A DNA stretch of 51,756 nt, taken from assembly GCA_937128475.1 (NCBI GenBank), contig CAKZML010000027.1, positions 1-51,756 on the forward strand. The letters run 5' to 3'. Below the pieces are notes generated by a model that worked only from the letters and a program-made list of their open reading frames with translations, was not told where the DNA came from and searched no databases. The translations under genes were made by a program, and so were the position numbers. Of the stretch, positions 37,080 to 46,633 are shown piece by piece. The stretch is from an uncultured Chromatiales bacterium. Its GTDB lineage: Bacteria > Pseudomonadota > Gammaproteobacteria > Steroidobacterales > BM003. Numbering within the stretch: position 1 is the first letter of the stretch; the number at the start of each line of letters is the position of its first letter.

Positions 37080-38600
37080 ATGATGACTGGAATGCCATTG
37101 CTCAGCCTTTTGATCTGGGTGCCCGTACTGGGAGGCTTGCTGGTGCTTGCCGCCGGTGAGAATCGCGCCTCCCTGGCCCGTTGGGCCGCCCTGGGTATCT
37201 CGCTTGCGACCCTGGCGCTCAGCCTGGTATTGACCGCCGGGTTTGATTCCGGCACCAGCCACATGCAGTTCGTGGAAATGCGTCCCTGGATCGAGAGCTT
37301 TGACATCTATTACCAGTTGGGCGTGGATGGCATTGCCCTGCCGTTGATCCTGTTGACCACTTTCATCACCGTGCTGGTGGTGATTGCCGGCTGGGAAGTG
37401 ATTCAGAACAAGGTGGCCCAGTACTATGCCGCCTTCCTGATCATGGAAGGCCTGATGATCGGCGTGTTCTCGGCCATGGACGCCATGTTGTTCTACGTGT
37501 TCTGGGAAGCCATGCTGGTGCCGATGTTCATCATCATCGGTGTCTGGGGTGGGCCTCGCCGGGTATACGCCACGGTTAAGTTCTTCCTGTATACCTTCCT
37601 GGGTTCAGTGTTCATGCTGGCCTCGCTGATCTATATGTACATGGAATCCGGCACCTTCGAGATTACCTCCCTGTATGCCTTGCCACTGGGCATGAGCGCC
37701 CAGGTGCTGATTTTCCTGTCATTCCTGGCGGCCTTTGCCGTGAAAGTGCCCATGTGGCCGGTACACACCTGGTTGCCGGACGCCCACGTGGAAGCGCCCA
37801 CCGGAGGCTCGGTGATCCTGGCGGCCATCATGTTGAAGATGGGCGGTTACGGTTTCCTGCGTTTCAGCCTGCCGATCACCCCTGATGCCAGTCGCGAACT
37901 GGACTGGCTGTTGATCGGACTGTCGCTGATCGCCGTGGTCTACATCGGTTTTGTGGCCCTGGTGCAGCGGGACATGAAGAAGCTGATTGCCTATTCATCT
38001 ATCGCGCACATGGGGTTTGTCACCCTGGGTTTCTTCCTGATGTATGCCATCGTGGATCGCACCGGGAGCCTGGATGGCGCCGCCATGGGATTGCAGGGCG
38101 GCATGGTGCAAATGATTTCCCATGGGCTGATCTCAGGCGCCATGTTCCTGTGTGTCGGTGTACTTTATGACCGGATGCACAGCCGGGAAATTGGCGACTA
38201 TGGTGGTGTTGTTAACACCATGCCGGTGTTCGCCACGTTTATGGTCCTGTTTGCCATGGCCAACGCGGGCCTGCCGGGAACCTCGGGTTTCGTGGGTGAG
38301 TTCTTTGTCATCCTGGCGAGCTTCCAGGCGAATTTCTGGTTCGCCATGCTGGCTGCCACTACCTTGATACTTGGCGCCGCCTATACCCTTTGGATGATCA
38401 AGAGGGTGGTATTCGGGGATGTGGCCAACGATAACGTGGCTGCATTGCAGGACATCAATCGCCGTGAATTCTTCATCTTGAGTGTGCTGGCTGTGTCGGT
38501 GCTGGCCCTGGGCCTGTACCCGGCGCCGCTGACTGACCTGATGAGCAGTTCCCTGGATAATCTGTTGAACCAGGCCCTTGGCTCCAAACTGGTGCCTTGA
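37080..38600 (+). CDS. nuoM: NADH-quinone oxidoreductase subunit M
   Basis: Antiporter-like proton-pumping subunit. The 506-residue protein has about 14 helices with FYVFWEAMLVPMFIIIGVWGG (conserved Glu), VKVPMWPVHTWLPDAHVEAPTGGSVILAAIMLKMGGYGF, and VALVQRDMKKLIAYSSIAHMGFVTLG. I chose the ATG at 37080, just after nuoL; a second ATG follows immediately at 37083. An upstream in-frame start would lie inside nuoL. nuoN begins 17 nt after its stop. Confidence 0.97.
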   Translation: MMTGMPLLSLLIWVPVLGGLLVLAAGENRASLARWAALGISLATLALSLVLTAGFDSGTSHMQFVEMRPWIESFDIYYQLGVDGIALPLILLTTFITVLVVIAGWEVIQNKVAQYYAAFLIMEGLMIGVFSAMDAMLFYVFWEAMLVPMFIIIGVWGGPRRVYATVKFFLYTFLGSVFMLASLIYMYMESGTFEITSLYALPLGMSAQVLIFLSFLAAFAVKVPMWPVHTWLPDAHVEAPTGGSVILAAIMLKMGGYGFLRFSLPITPDASRELDWLLIGLSLIAVVYIGFVALVQRDMKKLIAYSSIAHMGFVTLGFFLMYAIVDRTGSLDGAAMGLQGGMVQMISHGLISGAMFLCVGVLYDRMHSREIGDYGGVVNTMPVFATFMVLFAMANAGLPGTSGFVGEFFVILASFQANFWFAMLAATTLILGAAYTLWMIKRVVFGDVANDNVAALQDINRREFFILSVLAVSVLALGLYPAPLTDLMSSSLDNLLNQALGSKLVP

Positions 38601-38617
38601 CGGCTGGAGTGTAGATA

Positions 38618-40054
38618 ATGAATTTCGTTTCACCAGATTTAAGTCCTGCATATGCCGAGATGTTCGTTCTCGGAATGACCTGCCTTGTGCTGGTCGTGGA
38701 CGTATTTTTGAAGGACAGCCAGCGCGGCATCACCTACGTCTTGTCCATGCTGACCCTGTTGGGTGCAGCAGCAATTACCGCCACCTCGGGGGTCGTGGCC
38801 CAGGAGTTGGTCTTCAGCGGTCATTTCGTGTCCGACCCCATGGGCGATGTGCTCAAGCTGGTGGTCTACGCGACAACAGCCGTGGTGTTCCTGTATTCCC
38901 GTGACTACCTGCGTCAGAACGACTTGTTCAAAGGTGAGTTCTTCATGCTGGCCCTGTTCGCAATGCTGGGCATCATGGTGATGATCTCCGCGGGCAGCAT
39001 GCTCAGTCTCTACCTGGGCCTGGAGCTGCTGTCCCTGTCCATGTATGCCCTGGTCGCTTTCCAGAGAGATTCCGCCCAGGCTGCCGAGGCAGCCATGAAG
39101 TATTTTGTGCTCGGTGCGATTGCCTCGGGCTGCCTGCTCTACGGCATTTCACTGCTTTATGGCATGACAGGAACTATTTCCCTGTCGGGGATTTCCGCCT
39201 CGTTCAGCAGTGCTGACCAGTTCAATATTCCGGTGCTATTTGGTCTTTCTTTCGTGGTTGTCGGGGTGGCCTTCAAGTTCGGGGCTGTGCCGTTTCACTC
39301 CTGGGTGCCTGATGTGTACCAGGGTGCGCCTGCTCCGGTGACCCTGTTTATCGCCTCGGCACCGAAGATTGCCGCGTTCGCCCTGGCGATGCGCTTGCTG
39401 GTGGACGGCCTGGGAGATTTGCAGGGCGGCTGGCAGGATATGCTGGTTGCGCTGTCGGTACTGTCCATTGTCATTGGTAACCTGGTTGCAATCGTCCAGA
39501 CCAATATCAAGCGCATGCTGGCCTATTCGACAATCTCCCACGTGGGATTCATTTTGCTGGGCATCCTGACCGGTTCCCAGGAAGGCTATGCCGCGGCCAT
39601 GTATTACGCCATTGCCTACGTCGTGATGACCACTGGAGCCTTTGGCTTGATTATCATCCTGAGTCGCAAGGGCTATGAGGCAGAGCAGTTGGAGGATTTC
39701 AAGGGACTTAATTCCCGCAGTCCCTGGCTGGCCGGCATGATGCTGATGCTGGTGTTCAGCATGGCCGGTATTCCGCCTTTTGTCGGCTTCTATGCAAAAC
39801 TGACTGTGCTCATGGGCCTGGTGGAAGTCGGCCTGACCTGGTTGGCGGTACTGGCGTTGGTATTCTCGGTAGTGGGCGCGTTTTACTACCTGCGAGTCGT
39901 CAAGTTAATGTATTTTGACGAACCCCAGGAGGAGGGTAAGCCCGAGGCCGCGCTGGACATTCGGGTGCTACTTAGCGCGAATGCGGCTCTAGTCTTGCTT
40001 CTTGGCCTGTTTCCAGACGGGCTTATGAGTCTTTGCATCAAGGTTTTCCAGTAG
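38618..40054 (+). CDS. nuoN: NADH-quinone oxidoreductase subunit N
   Basis: The third antiporter-like subunit, adjacent to NuoK. The 478-residue protein has about 14 helices. Motifs are MLSLYLGLELLSLSMYALVAF (conserved Glu), FKFGAVPFHSWVPDVYQGAPAPVTLFIASAPKIAAFAL and QTNIKRMLAYSTISHVGFILLG. It ends the nuo operon; the 80 nt before the next tRNA contain a promoter but no clear terminator. Confidence 0.97.
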   Translation: MNFVSPDLSPAYAEMFVLGMTCLVLVVDVFLKDSQRGITYVLSMLTLLGAAAITATSGVVAQELVFSGHFVSDPMGDVLKLVVYATTAVVFLYSRDYLRQNDLFKGEFFMLALFAMLGIMVMISAGSMLSLYLGLELLSLSMYALVAFQRDSAQAAEAAMKYFVLGAIASGCLLYGISLLYGMTGTISLSGISASFSSADQFNIPVLFGLSFVVVGVAFKFGAVPFHSWVPDVYQGAPAPVTLFIASAPKIAAFALAMRLLVDGLGDLQGGWQDMLVALSVLSIVIGNLVAIVQTNIKRMLAYSTISHVGFILLGILTGSQEGYAAAMYYAIAYVVMTTGAFGLIIILSRKGYEAEQLEDFKGLNSRSPWLAGMMLMLVFSMAGIPPFVGFYAKLTVLMGLVEVGLTWLAVLALVFSVVGAFYYLRVVKLMYFDEPQEEGKPEAALDIRVLLSANAALVLLLGLFPDGLMSLCIKVFQ

Positions 40055-40091
40055 CGACAGGCGTTTCTTTAAATGAAATGGCCCAAGGGTG

Positions 40092-40121
40092 TTGCTAACC
40101 CCCGGCTATGTTCTGTAGAAT
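40092..40121 (+). promoter_or_regulatory. Putative promoter of the tRNA-fMet-rimP-nusA-infB unit
   Basis: TTGCTA (40092-40097) and TAGAAT (40116-40121) are 18 bp apart, matching sigma-70 at four and five positions. Transcription would begin about 8 nt before the mature tRNA. Position agrees with the known metY-rimP-nusA organisation. Confidence 0.5.
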
Positions 40122-40135
40122 TCGTTTTTTGCGGA

Positions 40136-40212
<77 letters not shown>

Positions 40213-40233
40213 AAATCGTTTTGGTAACAATTG

Positions 40234-40252
40234 GCCCCGCAAGGGGCTTTTT
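40234..40252 (+). terminator. Terminator after tRNA-fMet
   Basis: GCCCC (40234-40238), loop GCAA, GGGGC (40243-40247) and TTTTT. A second inverted repeat, ACCAAAA-TCG-TTTTGGT, overlaps the tRNA 3' end (40209-40225). Together they probably end most tRNA transcripts and help 3' processing. Confidence 0.75.
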
Positions 40253-40298
40253 GTATCAAGGCATCGAATGCTCTCGGTGTCTAATGAATTTAACGAGA

Positions 40299-40324
40299 AA
40301 TGGGCCGCTGGCCCATTTTTTTTT
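40299..40324 (+). terminator. Strong intrinsic terminator/attenuator abutting rimP
   Basis: Perfect 8-bp arms AATGGGCC (40299-40306) and GGCCCATT (40310-40317), loop GCT, then a run of nine T ending 8 nt before the rimP ATG. It occupies the place where a Shine-Dalgarno would be. Everything from rimP to at least truB must be transcribed through it unless a promoter lies within the 45 nt before it, and I see none. NusA, encoded downstream, acts on such terminators, so autoregulation by attenuation is plausible. Confidence 0.75.
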
Positions 40325-40332
40325 AGTTGCGA

Positions 40333-40782
40333 ATGGTTACGAACGATACATTAATAGAATTGCTTGAACCGGTGGTTCAGAGCCTGGGATACGAACTCGT
40401 TGATTTGGAGTTGCGCCTGGGTAACCACAGTCTTGTCCGGATTTTCATCGGCAAGGAAGATGGCATTTCTTTGGAAGACTGTGAAATCGTAAGTAACCAG
40501 GTTAGCGGCGTATTGGATGTAGAAGATCCTTTGCCTGGGCATTTTACGTTGGAAGTGTCCTCGCCCGGCATTGATAGACCTCTTAGAACTGCGGCACATT
40601 TTAGTGTGTTCGCCGGGTCTGTCATCAAGTTGCAGGCCAAAGCCCTGGTTTCAGGCCGCAAGCGTTTCAAAGGAACGTTGCAGGGCATAGAAGATAACGT
40701 GATTGCGCTGGAAGTAGACGGTTCCGAGGTGAAGATTGACCTTGAAAACGTGCACTCCGCCCGGCTTGTGCCGGACCTGTAG
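40333..40782 (+). CDS. rimP: Ribosome maturation factor RimP
   Basis: Assists 30S subunit assembly. The 149-residue protein matches the family: LLEPVVQSLGYELVDLELR at the N-terminus, LVRIFIGKEDGISLEDCEIVSNQVSGVLDVEDPL, YxLEVSSPG-like FTLEVSSPGIDRPL and a C-terminal SH3-like domain. The start is ATG at 40333 or TTG at 40327. Neither has a Shine-Dalgarno, because the T run of a terminator lies directly upstream. The rimP-nusA-infB order is universal in proteobacteria. Confidence 0.95.
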   Translation: MVTNDTLIELLEPVVQSLGYELVDLELRLGNHSLVRIFIGKEDGISLEDCEIVSNQVSGVLDVEDPLPGHFTLEVSSPGIDRPLRTAAHFSVFAGSVIKLQAKALVSGRKRFKGTLQGIEDNVIALEVDGSEVKIDLENVHSARLVPDL

Positions 40783-40808
40783 AAACATGGTTTCAGGTAA
40801 CTAAACTG

Positions 40809-42326
40809 ATGAATAAAGAAATTTTAATGGTCGTTGACGCTGTTTCCAATGAGAAGGGCGTTGATAAAGAAATCATATTCGAAGCCATTGAGGCTGCGTT
40901 GGCCTCGGCCACGCGTAAGCGTTTTGGCGAGGATGTTGACGTCCGCGTTGCGATTGATCGCAAGACCGGACAGTACGACACCTTCCGTCGCTGGAAAGTC
41001 TTCGCGGATGACTCCACCGAACTGGAGACTCCGGATTGTGAATTGCGCATGGATGATGCCCTGGACCTGGACAAAAACGCCGAGCCCGGTGGTTATGTCG
41101 AAGAGCCCATGGAGTCGATGCCTTTTGGACGTATTGCTGCCCAGACTGCCAAGCAGGTCATCGTGCAGAAAGTGCGTGAAGCCGAAAGAATGCAGGTTGT
41201 TGATGAATACGAGAGCCGGGTTGGCGAACTGCTGAGCGGTTTGGTCAAGCGGGTTGACCGTAATGGCGTGTTTGTTGACCTGGGCGGAAATGCCGAAGGC
41301 TTCATTCCTCGTGAAAACCTGATTCCCCGTGAGCCCATTCGAACTCAGGATCGTGTCAAAGCGTTGCTCAAAGAAGTTCGCTCTGAAACTCGCGGTCCCC
41401 AGTTGTTCCTGAGCCGTACCTGTCCCGAGTTCCTGATTGAATTATTCAAACTGGAAGTGCCGGAAGTAGGCCAGGGCCTGATTGAGATCATGGGCGCTGC
41501 CCGTGACGCCGGACTACGGGCCAAGATTGCCGTTCGCAGTCACGATGCCCGCATCGACCCGGTTGGTGCCTGTGTTGGTATGCGTGGCTCCAGGGTACAG
41601 GCAGTTTCTAATGAACTGGCTGGCGAGCGTGTCGACATCATTATGTATGACGAGAATTCTGCACAGTTTGTCATCAATGCCATGTCCCCGGCGGAAGTCA
41701 CCTCCATCGTTATGGATGAGGACGCCCACAGCATGGACATCGCGGTAGACGAAGATAAGCTGTCCCAGGCTATTGGTCGGGGCGGTCAGAACATTCGTCT
41801 TGCCAGTGAGCTCAGTGGTTGGGAGCTCAACGTCATGACTGAAAATGACGCAGAAGAGAAAGGCGAGGCGGAAGCCCGCGCCCTGGTCGAGGCTTTCATG
41901 AAGCAGTTGGACGTGGACGAAGAAGTCGCCCAGATCCTGGTTCAGGAAGGTTTCTCCAGTGTTGAAGAAATTGCTTATGTCCCAGTGGGTGAATTGGTTG
42001 CCATTGATGAGTTTAACGAAGACATCGTTAATGAATTGCGTAACCGGGCCCGTGACGTGCTGCTGACCCAGGCGATTGCCTCCGAAGAGGTTATCGACTC
42101 GGCAGAGCCCGCTCAGGATTTGTTGGATCTCGAAGGTATGGACAAGGCGACTGCCATGCAGTTGGCCGCCAAGGGTGCCTGTACTCGAGAAGATCTTGCT
42201 GAACTGGCTATCGATGATCTGATGGAACTGGACGACATGGAAGAAGAGCGAGCTGGCAGGCTGATTATGAGCGCCCGCGCGCACTGGTTTGATGAGTCCG
42301 AGACCGCCGATACGGCAGCTGATTAA
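40809..42326 (+). CDS. nusA: Transcription termination/antitermination factor NusA
   Basis: Binds RNA polymerase and nascent RNA to modulate pausing, termination and antitermination. The 505-residue protein has an N-terminal polymerase-binding domain (1-125), an S1 domain (VGELLSGLVKRVDRNGVFVDLGGNAEGFIP) and two KH domains (DARIDPVGACVGMRGSRVQAV; DKLSQAIGRGGQNIRLASELSGW). Two C-terminal acidic helix-hairpin-helix repeats (about 365-430 and 440-500) are of the gammaproteobacterial type. It follows rimP by 26 nt and a terminator stands at the operon start. Confidence 0.98.
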   Translation: MNKEILMVVDAVSNEKGVDKEIIFEAIEAALASATRKRFGEDVDVRVAIDRKTGQYDTFRRWKVFADDSTELETPDCELRMDDALDLDKNAEPGGYVEEPMESMPFGRIAAQTAKQVIVQKVREAERMQVVDEYESRVGELLSGLVKRVDRNGVFVDLGGNAEGFIPRENLIPREPIRTQDRVKALLKEVRSETRGPQLFLSRTCPEFLIELFKLEVPEVGQGLIEIMGAARDAGLRAKIAVRSHDARIDPVGACVGMRGSRVQAVSNELAGERVDIIMYDENSAQFVINAMSPAEVTSIVMDEDAHSMDIAVDEDKLSQAIGRGGQNIRLASELSGWELNVMTENDAEEKGEAEARALVEAFMKQLDVDEEVAQILVQEGFSSVEEIAYVPVGELVAIDEFNEDIVNELRNRARDVLLTQAIASEEVIDSAEPAQDLLDLEGMDKATAMQLAAKGACTREDLAELAIDDLMELDDMEEERAGRLIMSARAHWFDESETADTAAD

Positions 42327-42338
42327 GGAGCATCCAAT

Positions 42339-44849
42339 ATGGCTGACGTTACCGTCGCACAATTTGCAGAAGTACTAAAGGTTCCGGTTGATCGCTTGCT
42401 GACCCAGTTGGCAGAGGCGGGCATTAAGGCTACCAGTGCGTCGGACGTCATTAGTGACGACTCGAAGATGACGTTGCTTACGCATCTTCGCAAGAGCCAC
42501 GGCCATGCCGAGGGTGCTTCCAATGCGCCTCGCAAGATCACCCTCAAGCGCAAGACGACTTCCACCTTGCGTACGGCGGGCTCCCAGGGGCGTACCCACA
42601 CGGTGAATGTGGAAGTTCGTAAAAAGCGTACCTACGTTAATCGTGATGTTCTCGAAGAGCAGGCCCGTTCCGAGCAAGAAGAGCTGGATAAGGTCAAGCG
42701 CGAAGAGGAAGAAGCGAAGCTGGCCGTGGTGCGTGAGGAAGAAAATCGCCTCAAGGCAGCTGAAGAGGCTGAAAAGGCCGCTGCTCGCAAGATCGAGGAA
42801 GACGAGCAAAAGAAGCACGACGCAGAGGACGCTGCCCGCAAAGCCGTGGAGCAGCAGACCCGTACTCGTGAGGAAGAAGAGCGTAAACGTCAGGATTCCG
42901 AGCGTGCCCTGCGTGAAAAACGCGAGGCCCGTGAGAAAGAGCGTGAGAAAGAGCGCCAGACTCGTTACGGCCGGAAAGAATTACATGTTGCGACCGACAG
43001 TAAGGGTCGTCGCAAGCAGAAGAAGCCTGGCCGACGTCGTATGTCGACCGGTGGTGATGGCCAGCACGGGTTCGAAAGGCCTACCGCTCCGGTGGTACGC
43101 GAGGTCACTGTCCCCGAGTCGATCACCGTAGGTGAATTAGCTCAGCGCATGGCCGTCAAGGCCAACGAAGTCATCAAGCACCTGTTCAAGATGGGCGTGA
43201 TGGTGACGATCAATCAGACGATTGATCAGGACACTGCCACCCTGGTAGTCGAGGAGATGGGACACACCGTCAAGACGGTCAGCGAGACGGAGGTCGAGGA
43301 TTCGATCCTGGAAGCCGCAATCGCCGAGTCTGGTGAGGAACTCCCGCGTCCGCCAGTGGTCACGGTCATGGGCCATGTTGATCACGGCAAGACTTCTTTG
43401 CTCGATTACATTCGTGCCACTCGCGTCACCGCGGGTGAGGCTGGCGGAATTACCCAGCATATCGGCGCTTACCACGTTAAAACCGAGAAGGGCGTTATCA
43501 GCTTCCTCGATACCCCTGGTCATGCTGCTTTTACCGCAATGCGTGCCCGTGGCGCCCAGGTAACTGACATAGTTATCCTGGTGGTGGCCGCCGATGATGG
43601 CGTCATGCCCCAGACCGTGGAAGCAGTTCAGCACGCCAAGGCAGCGGGTGTTCCCGTGGTCGTGGCGGTAAACAAGATTGATCGCGAGAATGCTGATCCT
43701 GATCGGGTCCGCAACGAATTGACTCAGCACGAAGTTATCCCTGAAGACTGGGGTGGCGAGAACATGTTTGTGAATGTCTCCGCCAAGACCGGTGAGGGCA
43801 TTGATGCCTTGCTGGACGCTATCTTGTTGCAGGCTGAAGTGCTGGAGCTTAAGGCGCCAGTTGCCGGCCCGGCATCTGGTGTGGTTATCGAGTCCAGCCT
43901 TGAAAAGGGTCGTGGCACGGTCGCTACCGTACTGGTTAACCGGGGTACCTTGAAGGCCGGTGATATGGTCCTGGCTGGTAATGCCTATGGCCGTGTGCGG
44001 GCAATGTTTAATGAAGATGGCAAGCCGATCGAAAGTGCTGGCCCGTCCATGCCAGCAGTACTTATTGGTCTGTCAGGTACGCCTAACGCCGGAGACGAGT
44101 TGCAGGTAGTGGCTGATGAGCGCAAGGCACGTGAAGTGGCTGAAATGCGCCAGACCAAGGAACGTGAGGTTAAGCTGGCCAGCCAGGCAAGTGCCAAGCT
44201 TGAGGATGTGTTCCAACGCTTGAAGGAAAGCCAGGCCGACAGCGTTCAGTTGTTGATCAAGGCTGACGTGCAGGGTAGTGCCGAGGCATTGAAGGATTCG
44301 TTGACCAAGCTGTCCAATGACGAGGTCAGGGTTAATGTCATTGCAAGTTCGGTGGGTGGTATTACGGAATCCGACGTGAATTTAGCTGCCGCTTCCCAGG
44401 CCTTCATTATTGGATTTAACGTCCGTGCCGATGCGGGTGCCCGGAACATGGTCAAGGAAACCGGCGTGGATATGCGTTACTACAGCATCATCTACGAGGC
44501 GATTGACGACGTGAAATCAGCCATCAACGGGATGCTTGCACCGGAGATTCGCGAGCAGATTGTGGGCATCGCCGAGGTGCGTGAAGTTTTCAGCTCACCG
44601 AAGTTTGGAGACGTCGCAGGCTGCATCGTTACCGAAGGTGGTGTGCGCAGAAGCCTCCCGATTCGTGTGCTGCGTAACAACGTGGTGATCTATGAGGGCG
44701 AACTTGAATCGCTGCGTCGCTTTAAGGATGACGTCAACGAGGTCAAGTCCGGTATCGAATGCGGTATTGGCGTGAAGAACTACAATGACGTGAAGGCCGG
44801 CGACCAGATTGAGTGTTTCGAACGCATCGAGGTCGCTCGTACCATTTAA
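42339..44849 (+). CDS. infB: Translation initiation factor IF-2
   Basis: The GTPase that brings initiator tRNA to the 30S subunit and promotes 50S joining. The 836-residue protein has an N-terminal IF2_N domain, a very charged helical stretch (about residues 100-215, rich in Glu, Lys and Arg) and a second IF2_N domain. The G domain has [14 protein letters not shown] (about 345), DTPGHAAF (about 390) and NKIDREN (about 445); the C-terminal C1/C2 domains bind fMet-tRNA. The gene for that tRNA opens the same cluster. Internal starts giving shorter isoforms, as in E. coli, are possible but not visible with confidence. Confidence 0.98.
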   Translation: MADVTVAQFAEVLKVPVDRLLTQLAEAGIKATSASDVISDDSKMTLLTHLRKSHGHAEGASNAPRKITLKRKTTSTLRTAGSQGRTHTVNVEVRKKRTYVNRDVLEEQARSEQEELDKVKREEEEAKLAVVREEENRLKAAEEAEKAAARKIEEDEQKKHDAEDAARKAVEQQTRTREEEERKRQDSERALREKREAREKEREKERQTRYGRKELHVATDSKGRRKQKKPGRRRMSTGGDGQHGFERPTAPVVREVTVPESITVGELAQRMAVKANEVIKHLFKMGVMVTINQTIDQDTATLVVEEMGHTVKTVSETEVEDSILEAAIAESGEELPRPPVVTVMGHVDHGKTSLLDYIRATRVTAGEAGGITQHIGAYHVKTEKGVISFLDTPGHAAFTAMRARGAQVTDIVILVVAADDGVMPQTVEAVQHAKAAGVPVVVAVNKIDRENADPDRVRNELTQHEVIPEDWGGENMFVNVSAKTGEGIDALLDAILLQAEVLELKAPVAGPASGVVIESSLEKGRGTVATVLVNRGTLKAGDMVLAGNAYGRVRAMFNEDGKPIESAGPSMPAVLIGLSGTPNAGDELQVVADERKAREVAEMRQTKEREVKLASQASAKLEDVFQRLKESQADSVQLLIKADVQGSAEALKDSLTKLSNDEVRVNVIASSVGGITESDVNLAAASQAFIIGFNVRADAGARNMVKETGVDMRYYSIIYEAIDDVKSAINGMLAPEIREQIVGIAEVREVFSSPKFGDVAGCIVTEGGVRRSLPIRVLRNNVVIYEGELESLRRFKDDVNEVKSGIECGIGVKNYNDVKAGDQIECFERIEVARTI

Positions 44850-44867
44850 CGTGCGGGTGGGAACGAT

Positions 44868-45251
44868 ATGCCGAGAGAATTTCATCGTAGTCAGCGAATA
44901 GCCGAGGAAATCCGGCGCTCGATAAGCGAGATCATCCGTTTGCGACTGAAAGATCCTCGTCTGGAGAAGATCACAGTTACAGACGTCAAGGTCAGTCGCG
45001 ATCTGTCCCACGCCAAGATTTACTATTCATCGTTCAAGATGGATGCTGACAAAGAAATGTTGGCGGAGGGCCTGGCGGAATCGGCTGGCAAACTTCGGCA
45101 GTTATTGGGACGGGAAATGCGCATGCGCAGGGTTCCAGAGTTGCATTTCGAGTATGACCTGACCCTTGAGCAGGCCCAGCATGTCTCTAAGTTGATTGAT
45201 GAGGCCTTAGCAAGCGACGGTCCCGAGTCGGACGCTCCCGAAGATTCCTGA
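44868..45251 (+). CDS. rbfA: Ribosome-binding factor A
   Basis: A cold-shock-related factor that binds the 30S subunit for 16S rRNA 5'-end maturation. The 127-residue KH-like protein shows REFHRSQRIAEEIRRSISEIIRLRLKDPRL (split over the first helix), VTVTDVKVSRDLSHAKIYYS and RMRRVPELHFEYDLTLEQAQHVSKLIDEAL. It lies 18 nt after infB and 15 nt before truB, the usual order. Confidence 0.96.
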   Translation: MPREFHRSQRIAEEIRRSISEIIRLRLKDPRLEKITVTDVKVSRDLSHAKIYYSSFKMDADKEMLAEGLAESAGKLRQLLGREMRMRRVPELHFEYDLTLEQAQHVSKLIDEALASDGPESDAPEDS

Positions 45252-45266
45252 TTCAAACGGAAAATA

Positions 45267-46211
45267 ATGACTGCAGGTTCTAAATCAAACCGCAGGTCGG
45301 TTAATGGCATCTTGTTGCTGGATAAACCCAGTGGCGGCACGTCGAACCATGCCTTGCAGAGGGCCAAGCGGATGTTTAATGCCCGCAAGGCCGGTCACAC
45401 AGGTAGTCTGGATCCCCTGGCAAGCGGAATGCTTCCCCTGTGTTTTGGTGAAGCCACCAAGGTGTCAGGGTTTTTACTGGATTCCGACAAAAGTTACCGA
45501 GTAACAGCGCGACTTGGTCAGAAAACTGATTCGGCTGATGCGGATGGGGAAGTCATAGAGACGGCCCCGGTACCTGAGTTGAGTGAAGCGCGGGTTCGCG
45601 CGGTCCTGGAAAGTTTCCTGGGTGAGGGCGAGCAGATTCCCCCCATGTATTCGGCCCTGAAGGTTAACGGCCGGCGCTTGTACGAGTTGGCGCGAAAGGG
45701 TGAGCAGATTGAGCGCGCGGCCAGGCGAATTGTGATTCACGAGATTAGCCTGGTCAGCCTGGAAGATGAGCGCATGACCTGTGATGTCAGGTGTTCAAAG
45801 GGGACCTATATCCGCTCCCTGGTTGAGGATGTGGCGGAAAAACTTGGCACCCTGGCGCATGTGGAAGTGCTGCGCCGCACCGGGGTAGGCGGTTTCGGGG
45901 GGGCGACAATGCTCACCTTTGAGGAACTGGAGGCCATGGAGGAGAGCGGTAATTTGGATGATGCGCTCCTGCCGGTGGACTCAGCCCTGGAGGATTGGCC
46001 CCGGGTGAGCCTGGATGAGGCAGGGGTAGAGCGCCTGTTTCAGGGGCAGAAAGTACCTTCCCCCGATCCGGAAATCAGGGGAAAACTACGGGTTTACGGA
46101 CCCGAGGGCAATTTTTTGGGCCTGGCGGACGCTGAAATCGACGGAAATCTGGTTCCGCAGCGGCTGTTTCCGGGTCTCAGGACGAATACCGGCCAATTTG
46201 AGGCCAAGTGA
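45267..46211 (+). CDS. truB: tRNA pseudouridine-55 synthase TruB
   Basis: Makes pseudouridine 55 in the T-loop of tRNAs. The 314-residue protein has the motif GILLLDKPSGGTSNHAL, the catalytic Asp49 in KAGHTGSLDPLASGMLP, SYRVTARLGQKTDSADADGE, and CSKGTYIRSLVEDVAEKLGTLAHVEVLRRT. The C-terminal part includes a PUA-like region (NLVPQRLFP). rpsO follows after 101 nt containing a promoter. Confidence 0.97.
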   Translation: MTAGSKSNRRSVNGILLLDKPSGGTSNHALQRAKRMFNARKAGHTGSLDPLASGMLPLCFGEATKVSGFLLDSDKSYRVTARLGQKTDSADADGEVIETAPVPELSEARVRAVLESFLGEGEQIPPMYSALKVNGRRLYELARKGEQIERAARRIVIHEISLVSLEDERMTCDVRCSKGTYIRSLVEDVAEKLGTLAHVEVLRRTGVGGFGGATMLTFEELEAMEESGNLDDALLPVDSALEDWPRVSLDEAGVERLFQGQKVPSPDPEIRGKLRVYGPEGNFLGLADAEIDGNLVPQRLFPGLRTNTGQFEAK

Positions 46212-46223
46212 CTGAATATCCCA

Positions 46224-46253
46224 TTGTTTATATGTCTGCTAACAGGTTAAAAT
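46224..46253 (+). promoter_or_regulatory. Putative rpsO promoter
   Basis: TTGTTT (46224-46229) and TAAAAT (46248-46253) are 18 bp apart, the latter five of six to consensus. Transcription would start about 50 nt before the rpsO ATG. A separate rpsO-pnp promoter at this place is known in E. coli. Confidence 0.55.
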
Positions 46254-46312
46254 AGCGGGCTTGGTTAAGGGGCCTGGCTACATGGAGACCGGGCCATTAG
46301 GAGAAACTAGTA

Positions 46313-46582
46313 ATGCCTTTAAGCACCGAACAGAAGAGCGATATCGTATCCGAGCATGGCCGTGGTAATGCGGACACCGGATCGCCCGAGGTTCAGGTTG
46401 CGCTGCTTTCCGCACGCATCTCAGAGCTCACCGAGCACTTCGCAACGCACAAGAAGGATCACCACTCACGTCGTGGTCTGCTCAAGATGGTTAACCAGCG
46501 CCGCAAGCTGCTTGATTACTTGAAAGAGAAAGATCAGGCACGTTACCGTGATTTGATCAGCACTCTTGGTCTGCGCCGCTAA
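46313..46582 (+). CDS. rpsO: 30S ribosomal protein S15
   Basis: A primary 16S rRNA-binding protein of the small subunit platform and part of an intersubunit bridge. The 89-residue protein is full length and matches the family: [29 protein letters not shown], then [26 protein letters not shown] and [19 protein letters not shown] lies about 9 nt before the ATG. It precedes pnp by 51 nt, the conserved pair. In E. coli S15 autoregulates through a leader pseudoknot; I cannot confirm one here. Confidence 0.98.
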   Translation: MPLSTEQKSDIVSEHGRGNADTGSPEVQVALLSARISELTEHFATHKKDHHSRRGLLKMVNQRRKLLDYLKEKDQARYRDLISTLGLRR

Positions 46583-46633
46583 GCAGTCCGGACTTCACAC
46601 ATCGACGGAATTCCTCTCCAAGGAAAATGTAAC

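Noticed and set aside
41514-42362. 282-residue antisense frame over nusA
   Set aside because: Shadow of nusA codons; no supporting start site, promoter or motif.
42600-43000. Glu/Lys/Arg-rich stretch in infB as a repeat expansion or foreign insert
   Set aside because: A highly charged helical linker at this place is normal for gammaproteobacterial IF2.
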